This document shows positions 47,960 through 60,923 of a DNA stretch of 64,000 nucleotides, in pieces. Location of the stretch: contig NC_134844.1 of NCBI RefSeq assembly GCF_965363235.1, positions 89,118,664 through 89,182,663 of the forward strand, read 5' to 3'. The position numbers and the translations under genes were made by a program. The notes under the pieces were generated by a model that saw only the letters and a list, made by a program, of their open reading frames with translations, was not told the origin of the DNA and did not search any database. Origin of the DNA: Mytilus galloprovincialis (lineage: Eukaryota > Mollusca > Bivalvia > Mytilida > Mytilidae). Each line of letters begins with the position of its first letter. Within the stretch, counting starts at the first letter, position 1.

Positions 47960-48185
47960 GCTTATTTATTAAAAGTTTATTTCTTATTTCTTAAAAGTTT
48001 ATTACTTATTTCTTAAAAGTTTATTACTTATTTCTTAAAAGTTTATTACTTATTTATTAAAAGTTTATTACTTCACAACCTATAAGAATCGAGGCCGATG
48101 TCAATGTTTTTAGGCCTATAGTTTATTACTTTACAACCTATAAGAATTGAGGCCGATGTAAATCTTTGTTAAGGCCTATATATTT
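47960..48185. repeat. 22-base tandem repeat followed by a 70-base duplication
   Basis: About five units of TTATTACTTATTTCTTAAAA(GT), then two copies of ACAACCTATAAGAATCGAGG followed by CCGATGT and AGGCCTATA. Confidence 0.75.
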
Positions 48186-48545
48186 TTTTTTTGTGTTGTT
48201 GGGTTGCTATTGACATTGATCAAACTTATAAAAAAAAAGAAAAGTCGAACAGACTATCCTGAATCGCACGAACGATTACACATGATCTTATCAAATATTT
48301 CAAAAACATACTACAGTGTATATAGTCTCCTCATCTGGTAATTATTTCAATACTTTTTGCTTTAAAATCTTTTATTTTAAATTTATTCCTTTTTTTTTTC
48401 TCCTTTTGAACATGTGTATACTATATAAAACATGACTATGTAGATAAAATAACCAAAAAGAAAAGATGTTAATTCTTCCTGTTTCCGTTTTCCGTTCCGT
48501 ATTCCGTTCCGTTTTCCGTTTCCACCGTTTAGCAACACCCGGTAC

Positions 48546-49081
48546 GTACGACCCGGCACATCGTTTCATTGATCCGATCCGTCTTTTAAACAAGACTTTA
48601 GTGTGATTGGTCTTAAAAGAAATAATCCGACTTGTCTTAAAATGATTTTGAAAGACTGTCAATGCTTTATACATAAATGTCTATACAGCTACTAAACTAC
48701 TCAACGTTCCCTCTTACACGGAACGAACACGGAACGAACACGCGAATGGAATGAAATGAGAACAAACGAGTTAAATCAGTCAGAATCGTGTATCTCCACT
48801 CATTTCATTTATTACATGTACATAAATTATTATTATTAATTATTATATTATTAATCAGTATTATAAAAAGATATGTCAAACGGAACCATTGATTCACATA
48901 AATTTGACAATGAATATTGACTGATTGCTGCAATTCCCCCAACAGGAGCATCTTTTACTTTGCCACCTCCGTGAGTGAGGGTCTGGAATTGGGGGATCAT
49001 TAGAAACAGGCAAACGGTATCATCTGACTGGAACCACACAAACCGCGTCACACCTGTATTATAAAAGGGAATAAACATGAC
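48546..49081. other. No recognised gene
   Basis: Contains short ACGGAACGAACACGGAACG duplication near 48717. The minus-strand frame at 48851-49078 lacks family motifs. Confidence 0.35.
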
Positions 49082-49690
49082 TACAGACCTATATCCTTAA
49101 CATGCATAGCTTGCAAATCACTTGAACATATTCTTGCAAGCAGCATGATGCAACATCTATAAATCAATAACACACTTTATGAATTCAGTACAACATAGAT
49201 TTAGGGCAAAGCGATCATGTGAGTCCAAGTTATCTCTCTGATTCATGAACTATCACAAAAAATGACAAGAACATACAAACAGATCTCATAATCATGGATT
49301 TTGCTAAAGCTTTTGACAACTGGGTACCACACAAAAGATTAATTTACAAAATGAAATACTTTGGCATATCAGAACAAATCAATACTTGGTCGAATCCTTA
49401 CTTTCAAACAGAACTCGAACAGTACTTTTAGAAAACATGACTTTGTCATCTTCAAAAATACCAGTCATATCGGGTGTCCCACAGGGTACAGTGGTAGGAC
49501 CTATACTTTTCCTTATTTACCTAAATGACCTTCCAGAATACATCCAAAATATCAACATCAGACTCTTCGCAGATGACAGGATAATTTACAGACAAATTTA
49601 ATCTCAAAACGACTGCATCAAGCTTCAAACCATCAAAGACTGGAACTAATTATCCTCCGACATAACTAAAAACACCACTATAGAAACCTT
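49082..49690 (+). pseudogene. Non-LTR reverse transcriptase remnant
   Basis: Across shifting frames it shows YRPISLT-type start, LSLIHELS, MDFAKAFD, then in one open stretch (49386-49601) SGVPQGTVVGPILFLIYLND and RLFADDRIIYRQI. The FADD catalytic box and the PQG box are intact, but stops and frameshifts upstream make it non-functional. It belongs to an I/Jockey/CR1-like non-LTR element, clearly different from the copy at 27660. Sequence beyond 49690 becomes low-complexity AT. Confidence 0.8.
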
Positions 49691-49979
49691 TATATAGAAA
49701 AAATATATTAGAAAAATTAAATAAAAACAAAGAAAAATCTAAAAACGAAGAAAAATTGTAAAAATTTATATTATATATAACAAATATATAACATAACAAA
49801 ATTATTTATTATGGAAAACAAAACAAAATTACTAATACTTAATAAATTATAAATTTGGAAACATTTACCAGACATGCGCCGGAAAGTAAACATCAGTTTT
49901 TTTTATGGTTTTCTGAAGCGGAAGAAGAGAAGAAAGTTGAATAGAAGAAGAAGAGGGGGGGGAGTCGTTGAACAACTGA

Positions 49980-50100
49980 CCAATCAGTGACATATGTAAT
50001 TACAGAAAGTCACATTTTCCTTCGTCACATCAGTGACATATGTAATTACAGAAAGTCACATTTTTCTTCGTCACCTCAGTGACACATGTAGTTTCAGATG
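49980..50100. repeat. 56-base tandem duplication
   Basis: Two full copies and a partial third of ATCAGTGACATATGTAATTA followed by CAGAAAGTCACATTTT and CTTCGTCAC. Confidence 0.75.
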
Positions 50101-50910
50101 TCAATTGGCTATGTTTTTTGTAGAATAGTATATTTGTTTTGCACAATTTCAACTTTTATGCGAACACAGTCATGTGTACTTTTCTTGTTGGCTTTATTTC
50201 AAGAAAAATATAATTGACCTGTTCCTTTGGTAAATGCAGGATTTACACTTCCGAACACAAAAGTCTTAACACTTTCTGATATGTCAAATCCTCTGTTTGC
50301 TAAGAAGTTATCCCCTGGTAAAAGCTTCGTTAAGGGAGCTCGCTTCTCAGTTTCAAAGTAATTAACTTTTCAAAACACTAGTTTATATAGATAGGGGGTT
50401 AATAAAGGAATCCAAAGAGCAAAACAAGTATATATAGGTCACCTTGCTTGTTTTCGCGATATTAGCCATTGACATTTTGGCAGGAAAATATTCTCTCTTG
50501 ACTTTTCATAGCTTTATCATTGACAAGTTAAAGTTCTGTTAAAAAGTAATTAAAGTTTTATAAGACTTTTACAGTTGGCATATCAGTATACATGTAAAAG
50601 ATTTACTAAAAGAAAAATGGGGGTCACCGAGCAATTTTTTTCAAGGCATTCAAATGGATAAATTGGGTAAAAATATAATGATTACAGAAAAGAAAAATGT
50701 CCAGAATCCAGAAGTAGTTGCAGAATAGCCATTATTTTTAAAAGATAAAGAATAAAGAGCGAAAATATTAAAGAATACAGAAATGAACCGGGATCCCAAT
50801 CAACACCCTCATATAATGACACAGATAAACAAATCAAAAACATCACAGTTACTTGACCAGGCTTCAGCACAGGTAAGTAAATTCTACGGTGTTTAACACA
50901 GTAAAAAACA
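50101..50910. other. No recognised gene
   Basis: AT-rich spacer before the minisatellite. Confidence 0.4.
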
Positions 50911-52670
50911 ATGTCACAAGAAACTTACCCTGTCACAGAAATATGTAACTTTACCCTGTCACAGAAATATGTAACTTTACGCTGTCACATGAATAATTTA
51001 TGTAACATTACGCTGTCACAGAAATGTGTAATTTTACGCTGTCACAGAAATATGTATCTTAACACTGTCACGGAAATATGTAACTTTCCGCTGTCTCAGA
51101 AATATGTAATTGTCCGCTGTCTCAGAAATATGTAACTTTACGCTGTCACAGAAATGTGTAACTTTACGTTGTCACAGAAATATGTAACTTTACGCTGTCA
51201 CAGAAATATGTAACTTTACGCTGTCACAGAAATATGTAACTTAACACTGTCTCGGAAATATGTAACTTTACACTGTCACAGAAATATGTAACTTTCTGCT
51301 GTAACATAAATATGTAATTTTACGCTGTCTCGGAAATATGTAACTTAACACTGTCACGGAAATATGTAACTTTACACTGTCACAGAAATATGTAACTTTC
51401 TGCTGTCACATAAATATGTAATTGTCCGCTGTCTCAGAAATATGTAACTTTACGCTGTCACAAAAATATGTAACTTTACCCTGTCACAGAAATAAGTAAC
51501 TTACCTTGTCACAGAAATATGTAACTTTACGCTGTCACAGAAATATGTAACTTAACACTGTCTCGGAAATATGTAACTTTACACTGTCACAGAAATATGT
51601 AACTTTCTGCTGTAACATAAATATGTAATTTTACGCTGTCTCGGAAATATGTAACTTAACACTGTCACGGAAATATGTAACTTTACACTGTCACAGAAAT
51701 ATGTAACTTTCTGCTGTCACATAAATATGTAGTTTTACGCTGTCACAGAAATATGTAACTTTACGTTGTCACAGAAATATGTAACTTTACGCTGTCACAG
51801 AAATATGTAACTTAACACTGTCTCGGAAATATGTAACTTTACACTGTCACAGAAATATGTAACTTTCTGCTGTAACATAAATATGTAATTTTACGCTGTC
51901 TCGGAAATATGTAACTTAACACTGTCACGGAAATATGTAACTTAACACTGTCACAGAAATATGTAACTTTCTGCTGTCACATAAATATGTAGATTTACGC
52001 TGTCACAGAAATATGTAACTTTACGTTGTCACAGAAATATGTAACTTTACGCTGTTACAGAAATATGTAACTTTACACTGTCACAGAAATATGTAACTTA
52101 CCGCTGTCACAGAAATATGTAAGTTTACGCTATCACAGAAATGTGTAATTTTACGCTGTGACAGAAATATGTAACTTTACGCTGTCACAGAAATGTGTAA
52201 TTTTACTCTGTCACAGAAATATGTAACTTACCGCTGTCACGGAAATATGTAACTTTACACTGTCACAGAAATATGTAACTTTACACTGTCACAGAAATAT
52301 GTAACTTTACGCTGTCACAGAAATATGCAACTTTCCGCTGTCACAGAAATATGTAACTTTACGCTGTCACAGAAATATGTAACTTTACACTGTCACAGAA
52401 ATATGTAACTTTACCCTGTCACAGAAATATGTAATTTTACACTGTCACAGAAATATGTAACTTTACGCTGTCACAGAAAAATGTAACTTTACGCTGTCAC
52501 AGAAATATGTAACTTTCCGCTATCACAGAAATATGTAACTTTAAGCTGTCACAGAACTCATCAACCCTATCACAGATCTACATATATAAATGCACCATGT
52601 CACAAACATATGTAACTACTCTGTAATAAAAATGTAAATTTACGCGGTCACAAAAATATGTAACTACATT
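50911..52670. repeat. 26-base minisatellite, roughly 60 units, with higher-order structure
   Basis: Core TGTCACAGAAATATGTAACT followed by TTACGC. Variants (CTCGG for ACAGA, TAACATAA for CACAGAA, TTAACAC and TTTCTGC for TTTACGC) occur in fixed orders. The block starting TTAACACTGTCTCGG recurs at 51241, 51552 and 51812, that is 311 and 260 bases apart (about 12 and exactly 10 units). In-frame TAA in most units means it is not coding. It decays at 52560-52670. Confidence 0.9.
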
Positions 52671-53294
52671 TGTATACCATAACACAATGTTACAACAAAT
52701 ATGAAACTTGTTATGACTGCCATGTAACAATAATATATAACTAACTTGATGACAACTGTCTGCACGTTAGCCACTAGTCCGATGCCCCAGACTAGTAAAA
52801 TCATATTCAAATAAGTAAGTATTTGCAACAAAATTGTTTACACATAAGCAGAATGTCGGAATATTGGTCAGCGGACTAGTAGTTGGAAAATATTTAGTGG
52901 CAGATTGTGACCACATCTCAATTTCTTTCTCCTTTTTTTCCTGTGAAGACATTTGTCAGCCTCTAGATTCTAATGTCAAGTTATCCAGCAACTCTCATCC
53001 TGTAATTCTCTAAATATATAGACGTTACGCACGGTATTGGTGCCACTTAGCGTTACACGACGTTCCTAATAAAACGACGATTTTGACGTTGTTCCACGGA
53101 AAGTTTCAAACGTTGAACTTATATTCTACTCATGTGAAAAAGCCGCTTAAAGTAAAGAGATTTTCGAAGTTGCTTCTTTATATGGTTTTATTTTTTCAAG
53201 CCGGTGCAATTGCAAAATTCCATTGAATTAAAACAAAATTTTAAATACATGCAACAATAACACAAAATAACAATTTGTTGTCATGTAAAAAGGA
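52671..53294. other. No recognised gene
   Basis: Includes a CpG-bearing segment at 53020-53110 (GTTACACGACGTTCC, AAAACGACGATTTTGACG) without a coding frame. Confidence 0.35.
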
Positions 53295-53515
53295 TTTAAA
53301 TATATAAAAAGAAGATTGTGGTATGATTGCCAATGAGACAACTCTCCACAAGAGACCAAAATGACACAGAAATTAACAACTGTACGGCCTTCAACAATGA
53401 GCAAAGCCCATACCGCATAATCTGCTATAAAAAGCCCGAAATGACAACGTAAAAAAAAATCAGCCGAAAAAACTAACTGCCTAATTTATGTTAAAAAATG
53501 AACGAAAAAGTCTGT
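53295..53515 (+). repeat. Family B copy
   Basis: AAAAAGAAGATTGTGGTATG to ATGTTAAAAAATGAACG, including GAGACAACTCTCCACAAGAG. Truncated at right. Confidence 0.8.
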
Positions 53516-55706
53516 TTTGTATACTTTTTGGCTTTTTTTTTTATCTTCAAAATGTTTTAAAACTTTAAAACTTAGTTTGATACTATGAGTGAAACAAATG
53601 CAGGACAAATCTGAGGCTAACCTCTTTACTCTTAGGACGAGCGTGCTTATATATATGTCTTATTTTCTTCTCTTTTTTTACTATTTGTGTATATTATCAG
53701 TTTCTTCTATTTCTTAAAATTACGCAATGTTCTCTCTGCCAGAAGACGTCTCCTATCATTGCTAGTAAAATTGTAAATATTTCGTTTCGCGGGTAGGTTA
53801 ATGCGGTTTCAAATCATTTTTGACGATTTTTGGTGATTGCATCGAAATCTCATCTATTACGTCATTTTCGAAACTATACGAATTTTGATTGGCTAAATCG
53901 GACGTTGGGAGAATTTGCTATGGAGTGGTGATTTTTTGGCTACACCGAAGTCAAAGATTTATCAACTTGTTGATTTTCGACAAGAGCTTTGCGACATTAA
54001 CAATATCTTTATACATGACCATTGTTCCCTTGAACACTTACAGTTTTAAGTAAGAAAAACGCCAAAAACTAAGATCCATCAACGTCAATGTTTAGCTTGT
54101 CACGTCACACTCATTATCATCAGCTGTTGAGCACCTTGACATAGAATTGTAACTCTTTATCACCGGTACCCATTTCTTCTTATTGAATTTGTTGAAATGA
54201 ATCAAAACATTCATAATTCGTCATTTATTATCGATAACCGACGACGAAAACCGATGACCTATGAATCAATCAATGAATTAATAACGTTAGCTAAATGAAA
54301 AAAATTCGATGCTCGGAGAAAGATTGTTTTAATATTAATTATATTAGACTTGATTTTTCCAACCTAACTGTTACATGATAATTACCCCCCCCCCTTTTTT
54401 TTTATTCACCCTTGGTTTATGCAATGAATTAAAACTATTCATTTATGTATACATAGCTCCTTAACTTTGGCAGTATGGGGTGCACCCCCTAAATTATCAT
54501 ATATATATATATATACCCAGTCTACCTCTCCTTAGGCTTAAGTCATTTTTTATTCTTTTATACACCATCCACACAAATGAACAGTGTTGCTGTTTTTTAA
54601 ATGTTTTAAAAACAGAGAATGACATTGTTTCAATTCAGAATCATTTTTTTTTCATTGTGATTTAAGCATGAATTTTATAAATATAAAACTTGGATTTGTT
54701 TCACAAAAAGTATTTATGTATCCATTGTCATTTCTAAGTTTATGAGAAAATACCAGTCACACAAAGACAAAGAATTTATAAATGCATGTACAAACAAATA
54801 AAATGTACTATTAAGTCATATTTCAGTTAACAGGCTACTGAGATTTTACAAAATGAGAGAATTTGCTCATCTCAGTTAATATATTATCCAATTTAATTTT
54901 TAGTAATAGATATGAAAATGTTTAATTGATCACCACTTTCATTCAATTGACATAGTCTAAAGACTATTGATTACTTGTAGGATTTGCTTGATAACTATTA
55001 AAATGTTTTAATCCAAATAAGTGACTTTAAAAGTTGTCAATCTACATTGATGTAAATATTTCAATATCATACAGATTAAATACCTAACAGTTTTGTTTAT
55101 TTTAAATATCTCCTTTATTGCCTATTTCCTACATGTTTTTAAAAAAACTTTTGCTTTTAAAATTTTGATTATGCAATTTTATATTTATCTTTTGTAGAAT
55201 TTGTATTCAATGGTTTTTTTACTGCTTCCAAGTGACTTGACATGTAGGAAGTCTGCATTATCATGCAAGCATTTAAATATTATAATATTGTTACTGACAC
55301 TTATTTTATAGTCACATGAAGTGATATGAAAGCTATTTAAGATTAATTGCTTATGAGTTTAGATTAATCTGTCTATTATCTTTATGTGTTAAGAAAGTAA
55401 ACAAACATGGCAATTATTTTATTACAAACATGTTAGTTTACTATTGGTTTTACCAACCACTGCTTATACTCAGGGCTTAAATTAGGATATAAAGCTTACT
55501 AAAATTTGATTATATTGAAGTTCTCTTTTTGTATCATAATAAAAATAAGATAATTTTTATGTTCAAAATATTAATAACAGGGCACATAAAGAGCATATAT
55601 AAATCAAGTACAATGATTGAAGTAATAGATATTATGCATTATATATATATAGCAATGGGACTTATAAATTAATTATATTGTGTATAATAATATCATTTTT
55701 TTGCAG
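53516..55706. other. No confirmed gene; promoter-like patch at 53870-53930
   Basis: TTACGTCATTTTCG (CRE-like) and GATTGGCTAAATCGG (inverted CCAAT-like) lie in a CpG-richer patch. They might mark a transcription start for a gene ending at 55751, but there is no coding exon to support it. The rest is AT-rich. Confidence 0.25.
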
Positions 55707-56900
55707 GATTCTAAGAAGAATGAGAAACAATGGCTATTTCAAATACAATAGCACATTTGTTCAATTGAATAAACCACAAGGACTGCACTTGTCATTCTGA
55801 GGAATTTCAACAAATGAAACCCAAACAAGGATATTATTTTATATTAGAAGGCTGTACATGAGATTAACTAAATTTTCCTGAAAAGACAACTCTTTACTGA
55901 TACATATGTGTGACAAAATGAATGCTATCAAGAGTGTTTTAACTGTGCTAAAAGGAATACAAATTAGAAGTTAATTGTCTGTCTTGAAAAAAAGTGAGAA
56001 AAAAATTACTGTATGAAAAAGCAGGTTCAACAACAGGAAAATTTTGAGGAAATATGTTGAAAGAATGAATAACTAACTGCAATGATTCTGGAACATGTGT
56101 TAGTTCATGATCAAACAAAGGAAAAATTTATAAGAAAGTGGAATATATAGTATGTGATATTGTGTCCTAATTATGATCACTGAGGAGAGGATGTTTCACA
56201 GAACTTTTACTTCATAAATGTGTCACTGTGTACAAATTGTGATTTCATTCAGCAGATAAAGTATATATTTAGCTGTGCTCCATGGAATATTAAAATCAAA
56301 ATTATTAATATTGTTTATTAATAATAATGTAAAACAAAAGCAAAAGTGTTTGGAATGATGAAATGTTTTCACATACAAATTAGCAAATAGATTCATCAAA
56401 AGGATCACCCATTCCCTAATTTCAATGATTGTGAAACATGTTTAATAACAAAAACAAAAAATTCTATGTTATTTGGTTATGATGGTAAGTTGTGACACAT
56501 TGGAAAACATACCATATGAAGTAAAATAAGTCATGTTCAATGGCACATTTAAAACACAATTTAAAATCAATCAATCAGTGAATGTATATTTTTAAATTAC
56601 TTGGCTTAAATGAAACAACTTTGAGATTGCCCTGTAGTGTTTTCTGTCAGACACTAATCATATATTCCCCTACAAAAACATTCACTCCCCCTTTTCAGAA
56701 AGTACCAAATAATGCTTTAAATTGAAGAGCAATTATCAATATTAACTCAATTATCTAATTACATGAAGCTTAGAAAGATGATAAATATTATAACTTTAAC
56801 TTTTCAACTGATGTCTGCTAGTTTTATGCTGTTTATCCTTAAAAAATAAAGACCTCATTCAATTTGGTGGTTAGCATTGCAATTATAATAGATGATATTA
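55707..56900 (+). other. Possible terminal exon and 3' UTR
   Basis: A strong acceptor (TATCATTTTTTTGCAG) at 55706 is followed by 14 codons, DSKKNEKQWLFQIQ, and TAG at 55751. The following kilobase lacks repeats and reads like 3' UTR, with AATAAA at 55768-55773 and 56845. No upstream partner exon was found, so this may be a chance acceptor. Confidence 0.25.
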
Positions 56901-57190
56901 TATTGATATAAATAAAAAATAGATAATTAAAACAGTTGTTCAAGTTCATGATTTTTTAATTTTAATATACAGATGTAGGCCACATATACATAAATTGGGG
57001 GGTCTGTACTTTGGGGGGGGGGGGGGGGTCAATTAGTTGTTAAGATAATTTTTATCTATTATTTTTATTCAAATAGCATCTTTTCTTTACCCTGCAAAAT
57101 TATTATTATATATTCTTTCAAAAACTTTACACCCTATAAAGATATACCTATATTTATGTTTCCTGTACCTTACAAAGTAAAAAGGCACAG

Positions 57191-57447
57191 ATTACAGCTA
57201 ATTTCCTAATGCATGTAGAGCAAGACTTTGGTTACCTTGCTTGCTTTGTTTGTATATAGTACAATAATAATTTAAATAACATCCAATTGAATTTTACTAT
57301 AATATTTACAGGTTTAAGTCTGCCTATATTTATTGTTTGAATATATGACAATCTTAAGTGCTTTAAGCTTGGGTAAATGTTTATACAAACAAAACAAGCA
57401 AGCCAACCAAAGTTTTACTCTGCAAGCTGTAGGAAATTAGCTGTAAA
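57191..57447. mobile_element. ~255-base MITE, copy 2
   Basis: TTACAGCTAATTTCCTAATG, then CATGTAGAG and ACTTTGGTTACCTTGCTTGC at left, matched in inverse at 57385-57447. Same family as 32747-32997, which sits inside the 14.7-kb element. Confidence 0.72.
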
Positions 57448-58456
57448 AGAAAATATTCTGCAGTTTTAGAATATTTTATTCTCATAAACTAAATACAAAT
57501 TTTAGTTACAGAGATAATGGTACATATAAACATACATAGAACAATGTAGAATAAATACATATTCTGGAGTTTTAAGTATGCTTGAATGAGACACAGAATG
57601 TTCATTGAATGTGTACATGGTGTAAGGGTATGAGTGAAAAAAATGTTGCATGATTTGAAAATGATTAAATTTCCATTAGCTTTTGGGCTATCATATTTGG
57701 TATAAATTGATTTAATAGTCCCATATTAATGACCATCATGTTTATTTTTTTTTATGAAATCAACATCTATCTTTATACTATGTTTTCTATCAGTATGTGG
57801 TAATTAAATTTATTGAGAGAAAAAAATAAGCAGGACATTGAATATAGCAATATATATTCCAAGCTGCCATAATTATACATATGCCGTGATTGCCACTGTG
57901 ACCAACTACTGAATGATGTAGTGTATGGGTCTGCATGATTTATGAAGAATGAGCAAGATTCAAGATTTTATTGTACACTCTGACAGTTTACACTGTTACA
58001 AGAGGCAAACCCAAACATGAGAGGCACTTCATCTGATAAAATAGAACAAAGAACTATCTGATTGATTGAATGGTGTTTTAATAACAACACTTCCCACACT
58101 GTTGTACGAATACACGGAGGTCATGTTTTATTGGTAGATAAGGCTACAGTGTCCGTAGAAAAAATACCAAACAGAAAGACAAGGGGCTTCATCATACGGT
58201 ACCCCAAGGCTGAAGCCGATGTGTAATTATAATCATAAATAAACCGAGTAAAATATATATTTGAATAGTTTGTTTCTTTTAAATAAGTTGGTTATGGAGA
58301 AGATGCAACAAAATTACATTTAAATAAAGATCAGCGCTCAACAATTTCCCGATGACTGAATTTTATTTCGTATTACAGAATTACTTCCCTTTGAAAGTCA
58401 CTTGTGCGTTTGTAAACAATGACGGACCTGAAAACTTGTGAAACACGTTACTTTTG
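57448..58456. other. No recognised gene; diverged repeat near 58060-58250
   Basis: A segment with GTGTTTTAATAACAACACTT and CATCATACGGTACCCCAAGG is less AT-rich and may be an old dispersed repeat; not identified. Confidence 0.3.
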
Positions 58457-58763
58457 ACTCAAAAGTGCTAGCGTGTAGAAATGATGAATTTTCGATTCAA
58501 GTTAACGTACAGAAAGCTGAATATTAATATTTAACGAAAACTGCTACTCGGTTCATGTTGTTTATACCGTTTAAGTGTTAGACGTTGTAATATCTGAAGG
58601 TCATAGTATTTTTGGCGCAATTCAGTCGAAAATCTCCGTTTATTTAATAAATCTTTTTATTCAAAGAGGCGAGTAGCACTTTTCTAATACTTTAGTATAT
58701 AAGCTATCCACAGATAACAATATTTAGAAAAACAAGAGTGTCTACACGCTAGCACTTTTGAGT
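58457..58763. mobile_element. 307-base MITE
   Basis: ACTCAAAAGTGCTAGCGTGT + AGA at left is matched in inverse at 58741-58763 (23 bases). An inner pair CTGCTACTCG/CGAGTAGCAC adds to the symmetry. The target duplication is unclear. Confidence 0.65.
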
Positions 58764-59582
58764 TTACTGTTTTCACATTTATAAATAGATTTTGAGTGTC
58801 ACGTGATAACCACGTGATAATTTGAGAATGTAATTTGTGAAAACGAAAATTTATATTGTCAATATACTAGCAAGACAAAAAAATATAACAAATTACACTA
58901 TAAATGAGTCAAAAAGTCTTTTTATTAAAAGTTGAAATTTAAGTCACACTTTTTCATTTTTTCGAAAATACAGCATTAACATACCCGCGTTCTTGTTTCT
59001 GTCTCTTTTCCCCAAATACACGTTTATATATGTTTGTTGTAATTTGTAATTCGCTCCCTCAATTTACGTTAATGTTCAAATGCTTCTTGATTTGTCTTTG
59101 ATTTTGTGAAAGATGTAGTTAGCATATCGCCAACTATTTTTCTTTTCATAATCTTATTTTATCAACACTTTATAAATCCTGGGACTATTCTACTAACGTT
59201 AATATAATAGTCCCAGAATTTGGTTTTATTTTTATTTTTCTTAAACAGTGACTTATACTTACATTATAATTCATATTATTTATTTTAATGTATAAGTAGG
59301 TCCACAATCTTAACATCAATCCCAATTTTATGGAAAATGTTATAAATAGCATATTTTCAAAAATCTCTCACAAAAAACTTTATAAAATGTGCATCAAGTT
59401 TGCAAAAGAAATACGTGCTCTTATGCTGCTGTTGCCAAATTTCAATGGTTAAAGTTTGTTGGGGTCTAAAATATTTTTTTAAAAAGAAAATGTTGTCTTT
59501 GATTACAATTTTTAAATCAGGATTGTTTTCCAAGGCACAAAAAATAAGAAAATTCATGTTATGTAGGATTTTTCACATTTCG
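58764..59582. other. No recognised gene
   Basis: Two CACGTGATAA words at 58800-58820; otherwise AT-rich. Confidence 0.35.
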
Positions 59583-59690
59583 TACATAAATCAGGCCCTT
59601 AGTTTTCTCGTTTGAATTGTTTTACATTTGTCATATCGGGGTCTTTTATAGCTGACTATAAGGTAATGGTTTTGCTCATTGTTGATTGCA
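59583..59690 (-). repeat. Family B fragment, reverse
   Basis: ATAAATCAGGCCCTTAGTTT, CTCGTTTGAATTGTTTTAC and GTTTTGCTCATTGTTGA. Confidence 0.75.
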
Positions 59691-60234
59691 TATAGAAATT
59701 ATTAATTGGTCTTATACGGCCGCATCTTCTACTTTATTATGAAAATGAGAACGGAGATTATGTATTATTGTTTTGTTTTTGCTTTCGGAAACATATTTTA
59801 CGAGCTATTCTTTCATCTGATATTTTTTCACAAACTCAAGCAAAAAGGGTCGGTGATCAATACTTTTTAATAATCTTTGAAATTATAGAATTTTGCAAAG
59901 TATGGCAAACTCTTACACAGACCAATACCTACCTCACAGATTACCAGCAGGTCGAAATGCGATTTTGAATAATACAATTATTTTTATTTGACTAGATGTG
60001 ATTTTTAAGTATCTGCTATCTGTGCATGTTCACATGGATCAGTGTTTTTTCATGCACTTCAACTTTACTATACATTATTTTTGGTTCAGCGCCTTCATTT
60101 TTAACATATAACTGAGTATCGGTTTACACTACATCTTCTTTGACAATTTTTTTAAAACCGTTTCCAAACTGATTATTTTTATGTTTTCGGTTTCAATCTT
60201 TTTGGTTTCGTTTTTAAAATTGTTTTAACAAGAA
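59691..60234. other. No recognised gene
   Basis: Frame at 59768 has no motifs. Confidence 0.4.
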
Positions 60235-60923
60235 TAATCAAAGTACTGAAGTTCTGAACATCGGATGACCGCAAGTTCTTGTGGATGGTCACAAGCACTT
60301 GTCTCAGAAAAAGAAATCACATTTGTATACCTGAAACTGAGGTTTATGTACAGAGATATGTTTTTTTTCTGAGACAAGTTCGTGCGTGGATGATGAATAA
60401 ATGACAGGGAATTCAACCTCACTGCTTTATTATCTATTATATTGATGTGATACAAATCAGTATACTCTGGTTTGTTGTTACATATTATATTAATATTTGT
60501 ATTTAGCAGTTACATGTATGTATTATTTTCATCCATTGTATATCATTCTATTCTACGATTCTAATAAAAGTGTTGTACAAGTAAGTGCATGGTGGACACT
60601 CTTCTATAACAATTCGATTTTTCCAATAGATTGGATTTGAGTAGACATTCATATTTTCCCACAAAACTTTCTTGCGATATTCTTCCACATGCGTTAACAC
60701 AATTTTTCTGTACGTGTGCATATATTCTAATGCATATAAATATTTCTAACGACAAAATATTTTCGTATTATTAATTTTTGAATTTATAACAAGAAATTTA
60801 TTTTTTTATTTTTTTGCACTCGATGATATCTGCGTATTTATGCGATCGGTTACCAGTCAAAGACGAAAGTCAAATCTCTATGGCAACACTACATCGGAAT
60901 GCCCTCACGGTCATCGCGATGTA
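60235..60923. repeat. 0.69-kb dispersed repeat, copy 2
   Basis: Same family and orientation as 46187-46964, 14 kb away. The terminal hairpin is kept (TACATCGGAATGCCC..GGTCATCGCGATGTA, 60890-60923) with paired changes partly preserved. Confidence 0.72.

Larger units (their letters stand above)
44754..48545. repeat. Inverted pair of GGAAACGG sequences 3.8 kb apart
   Basis: GTTGCTAAACGGCGGAAACG at 44760 is matched in inverse at about 48495-48540 (GTTGCTAAACGGTGGAAACG in reverse complement). They could be ends of one element or two copies of a short repeat. The left copy follows a poly-G run at 44741-44758. Confidence 0.35.

Noticed and set aside
50911-51135. 74-codon frame in the minisatellite; CRISPR-like look of the array
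   Set aside because: The frame follows the 26-base repeat and most units carry in-frame stops. Monomers abut directly without unique spacers, so it is not a CRISPR array.
60225-60455. 76-codon minus-strand frame
   Set aside because: Inside the 0.7-kb repeat; the equivalent frame is not kept in the copy at 46187.
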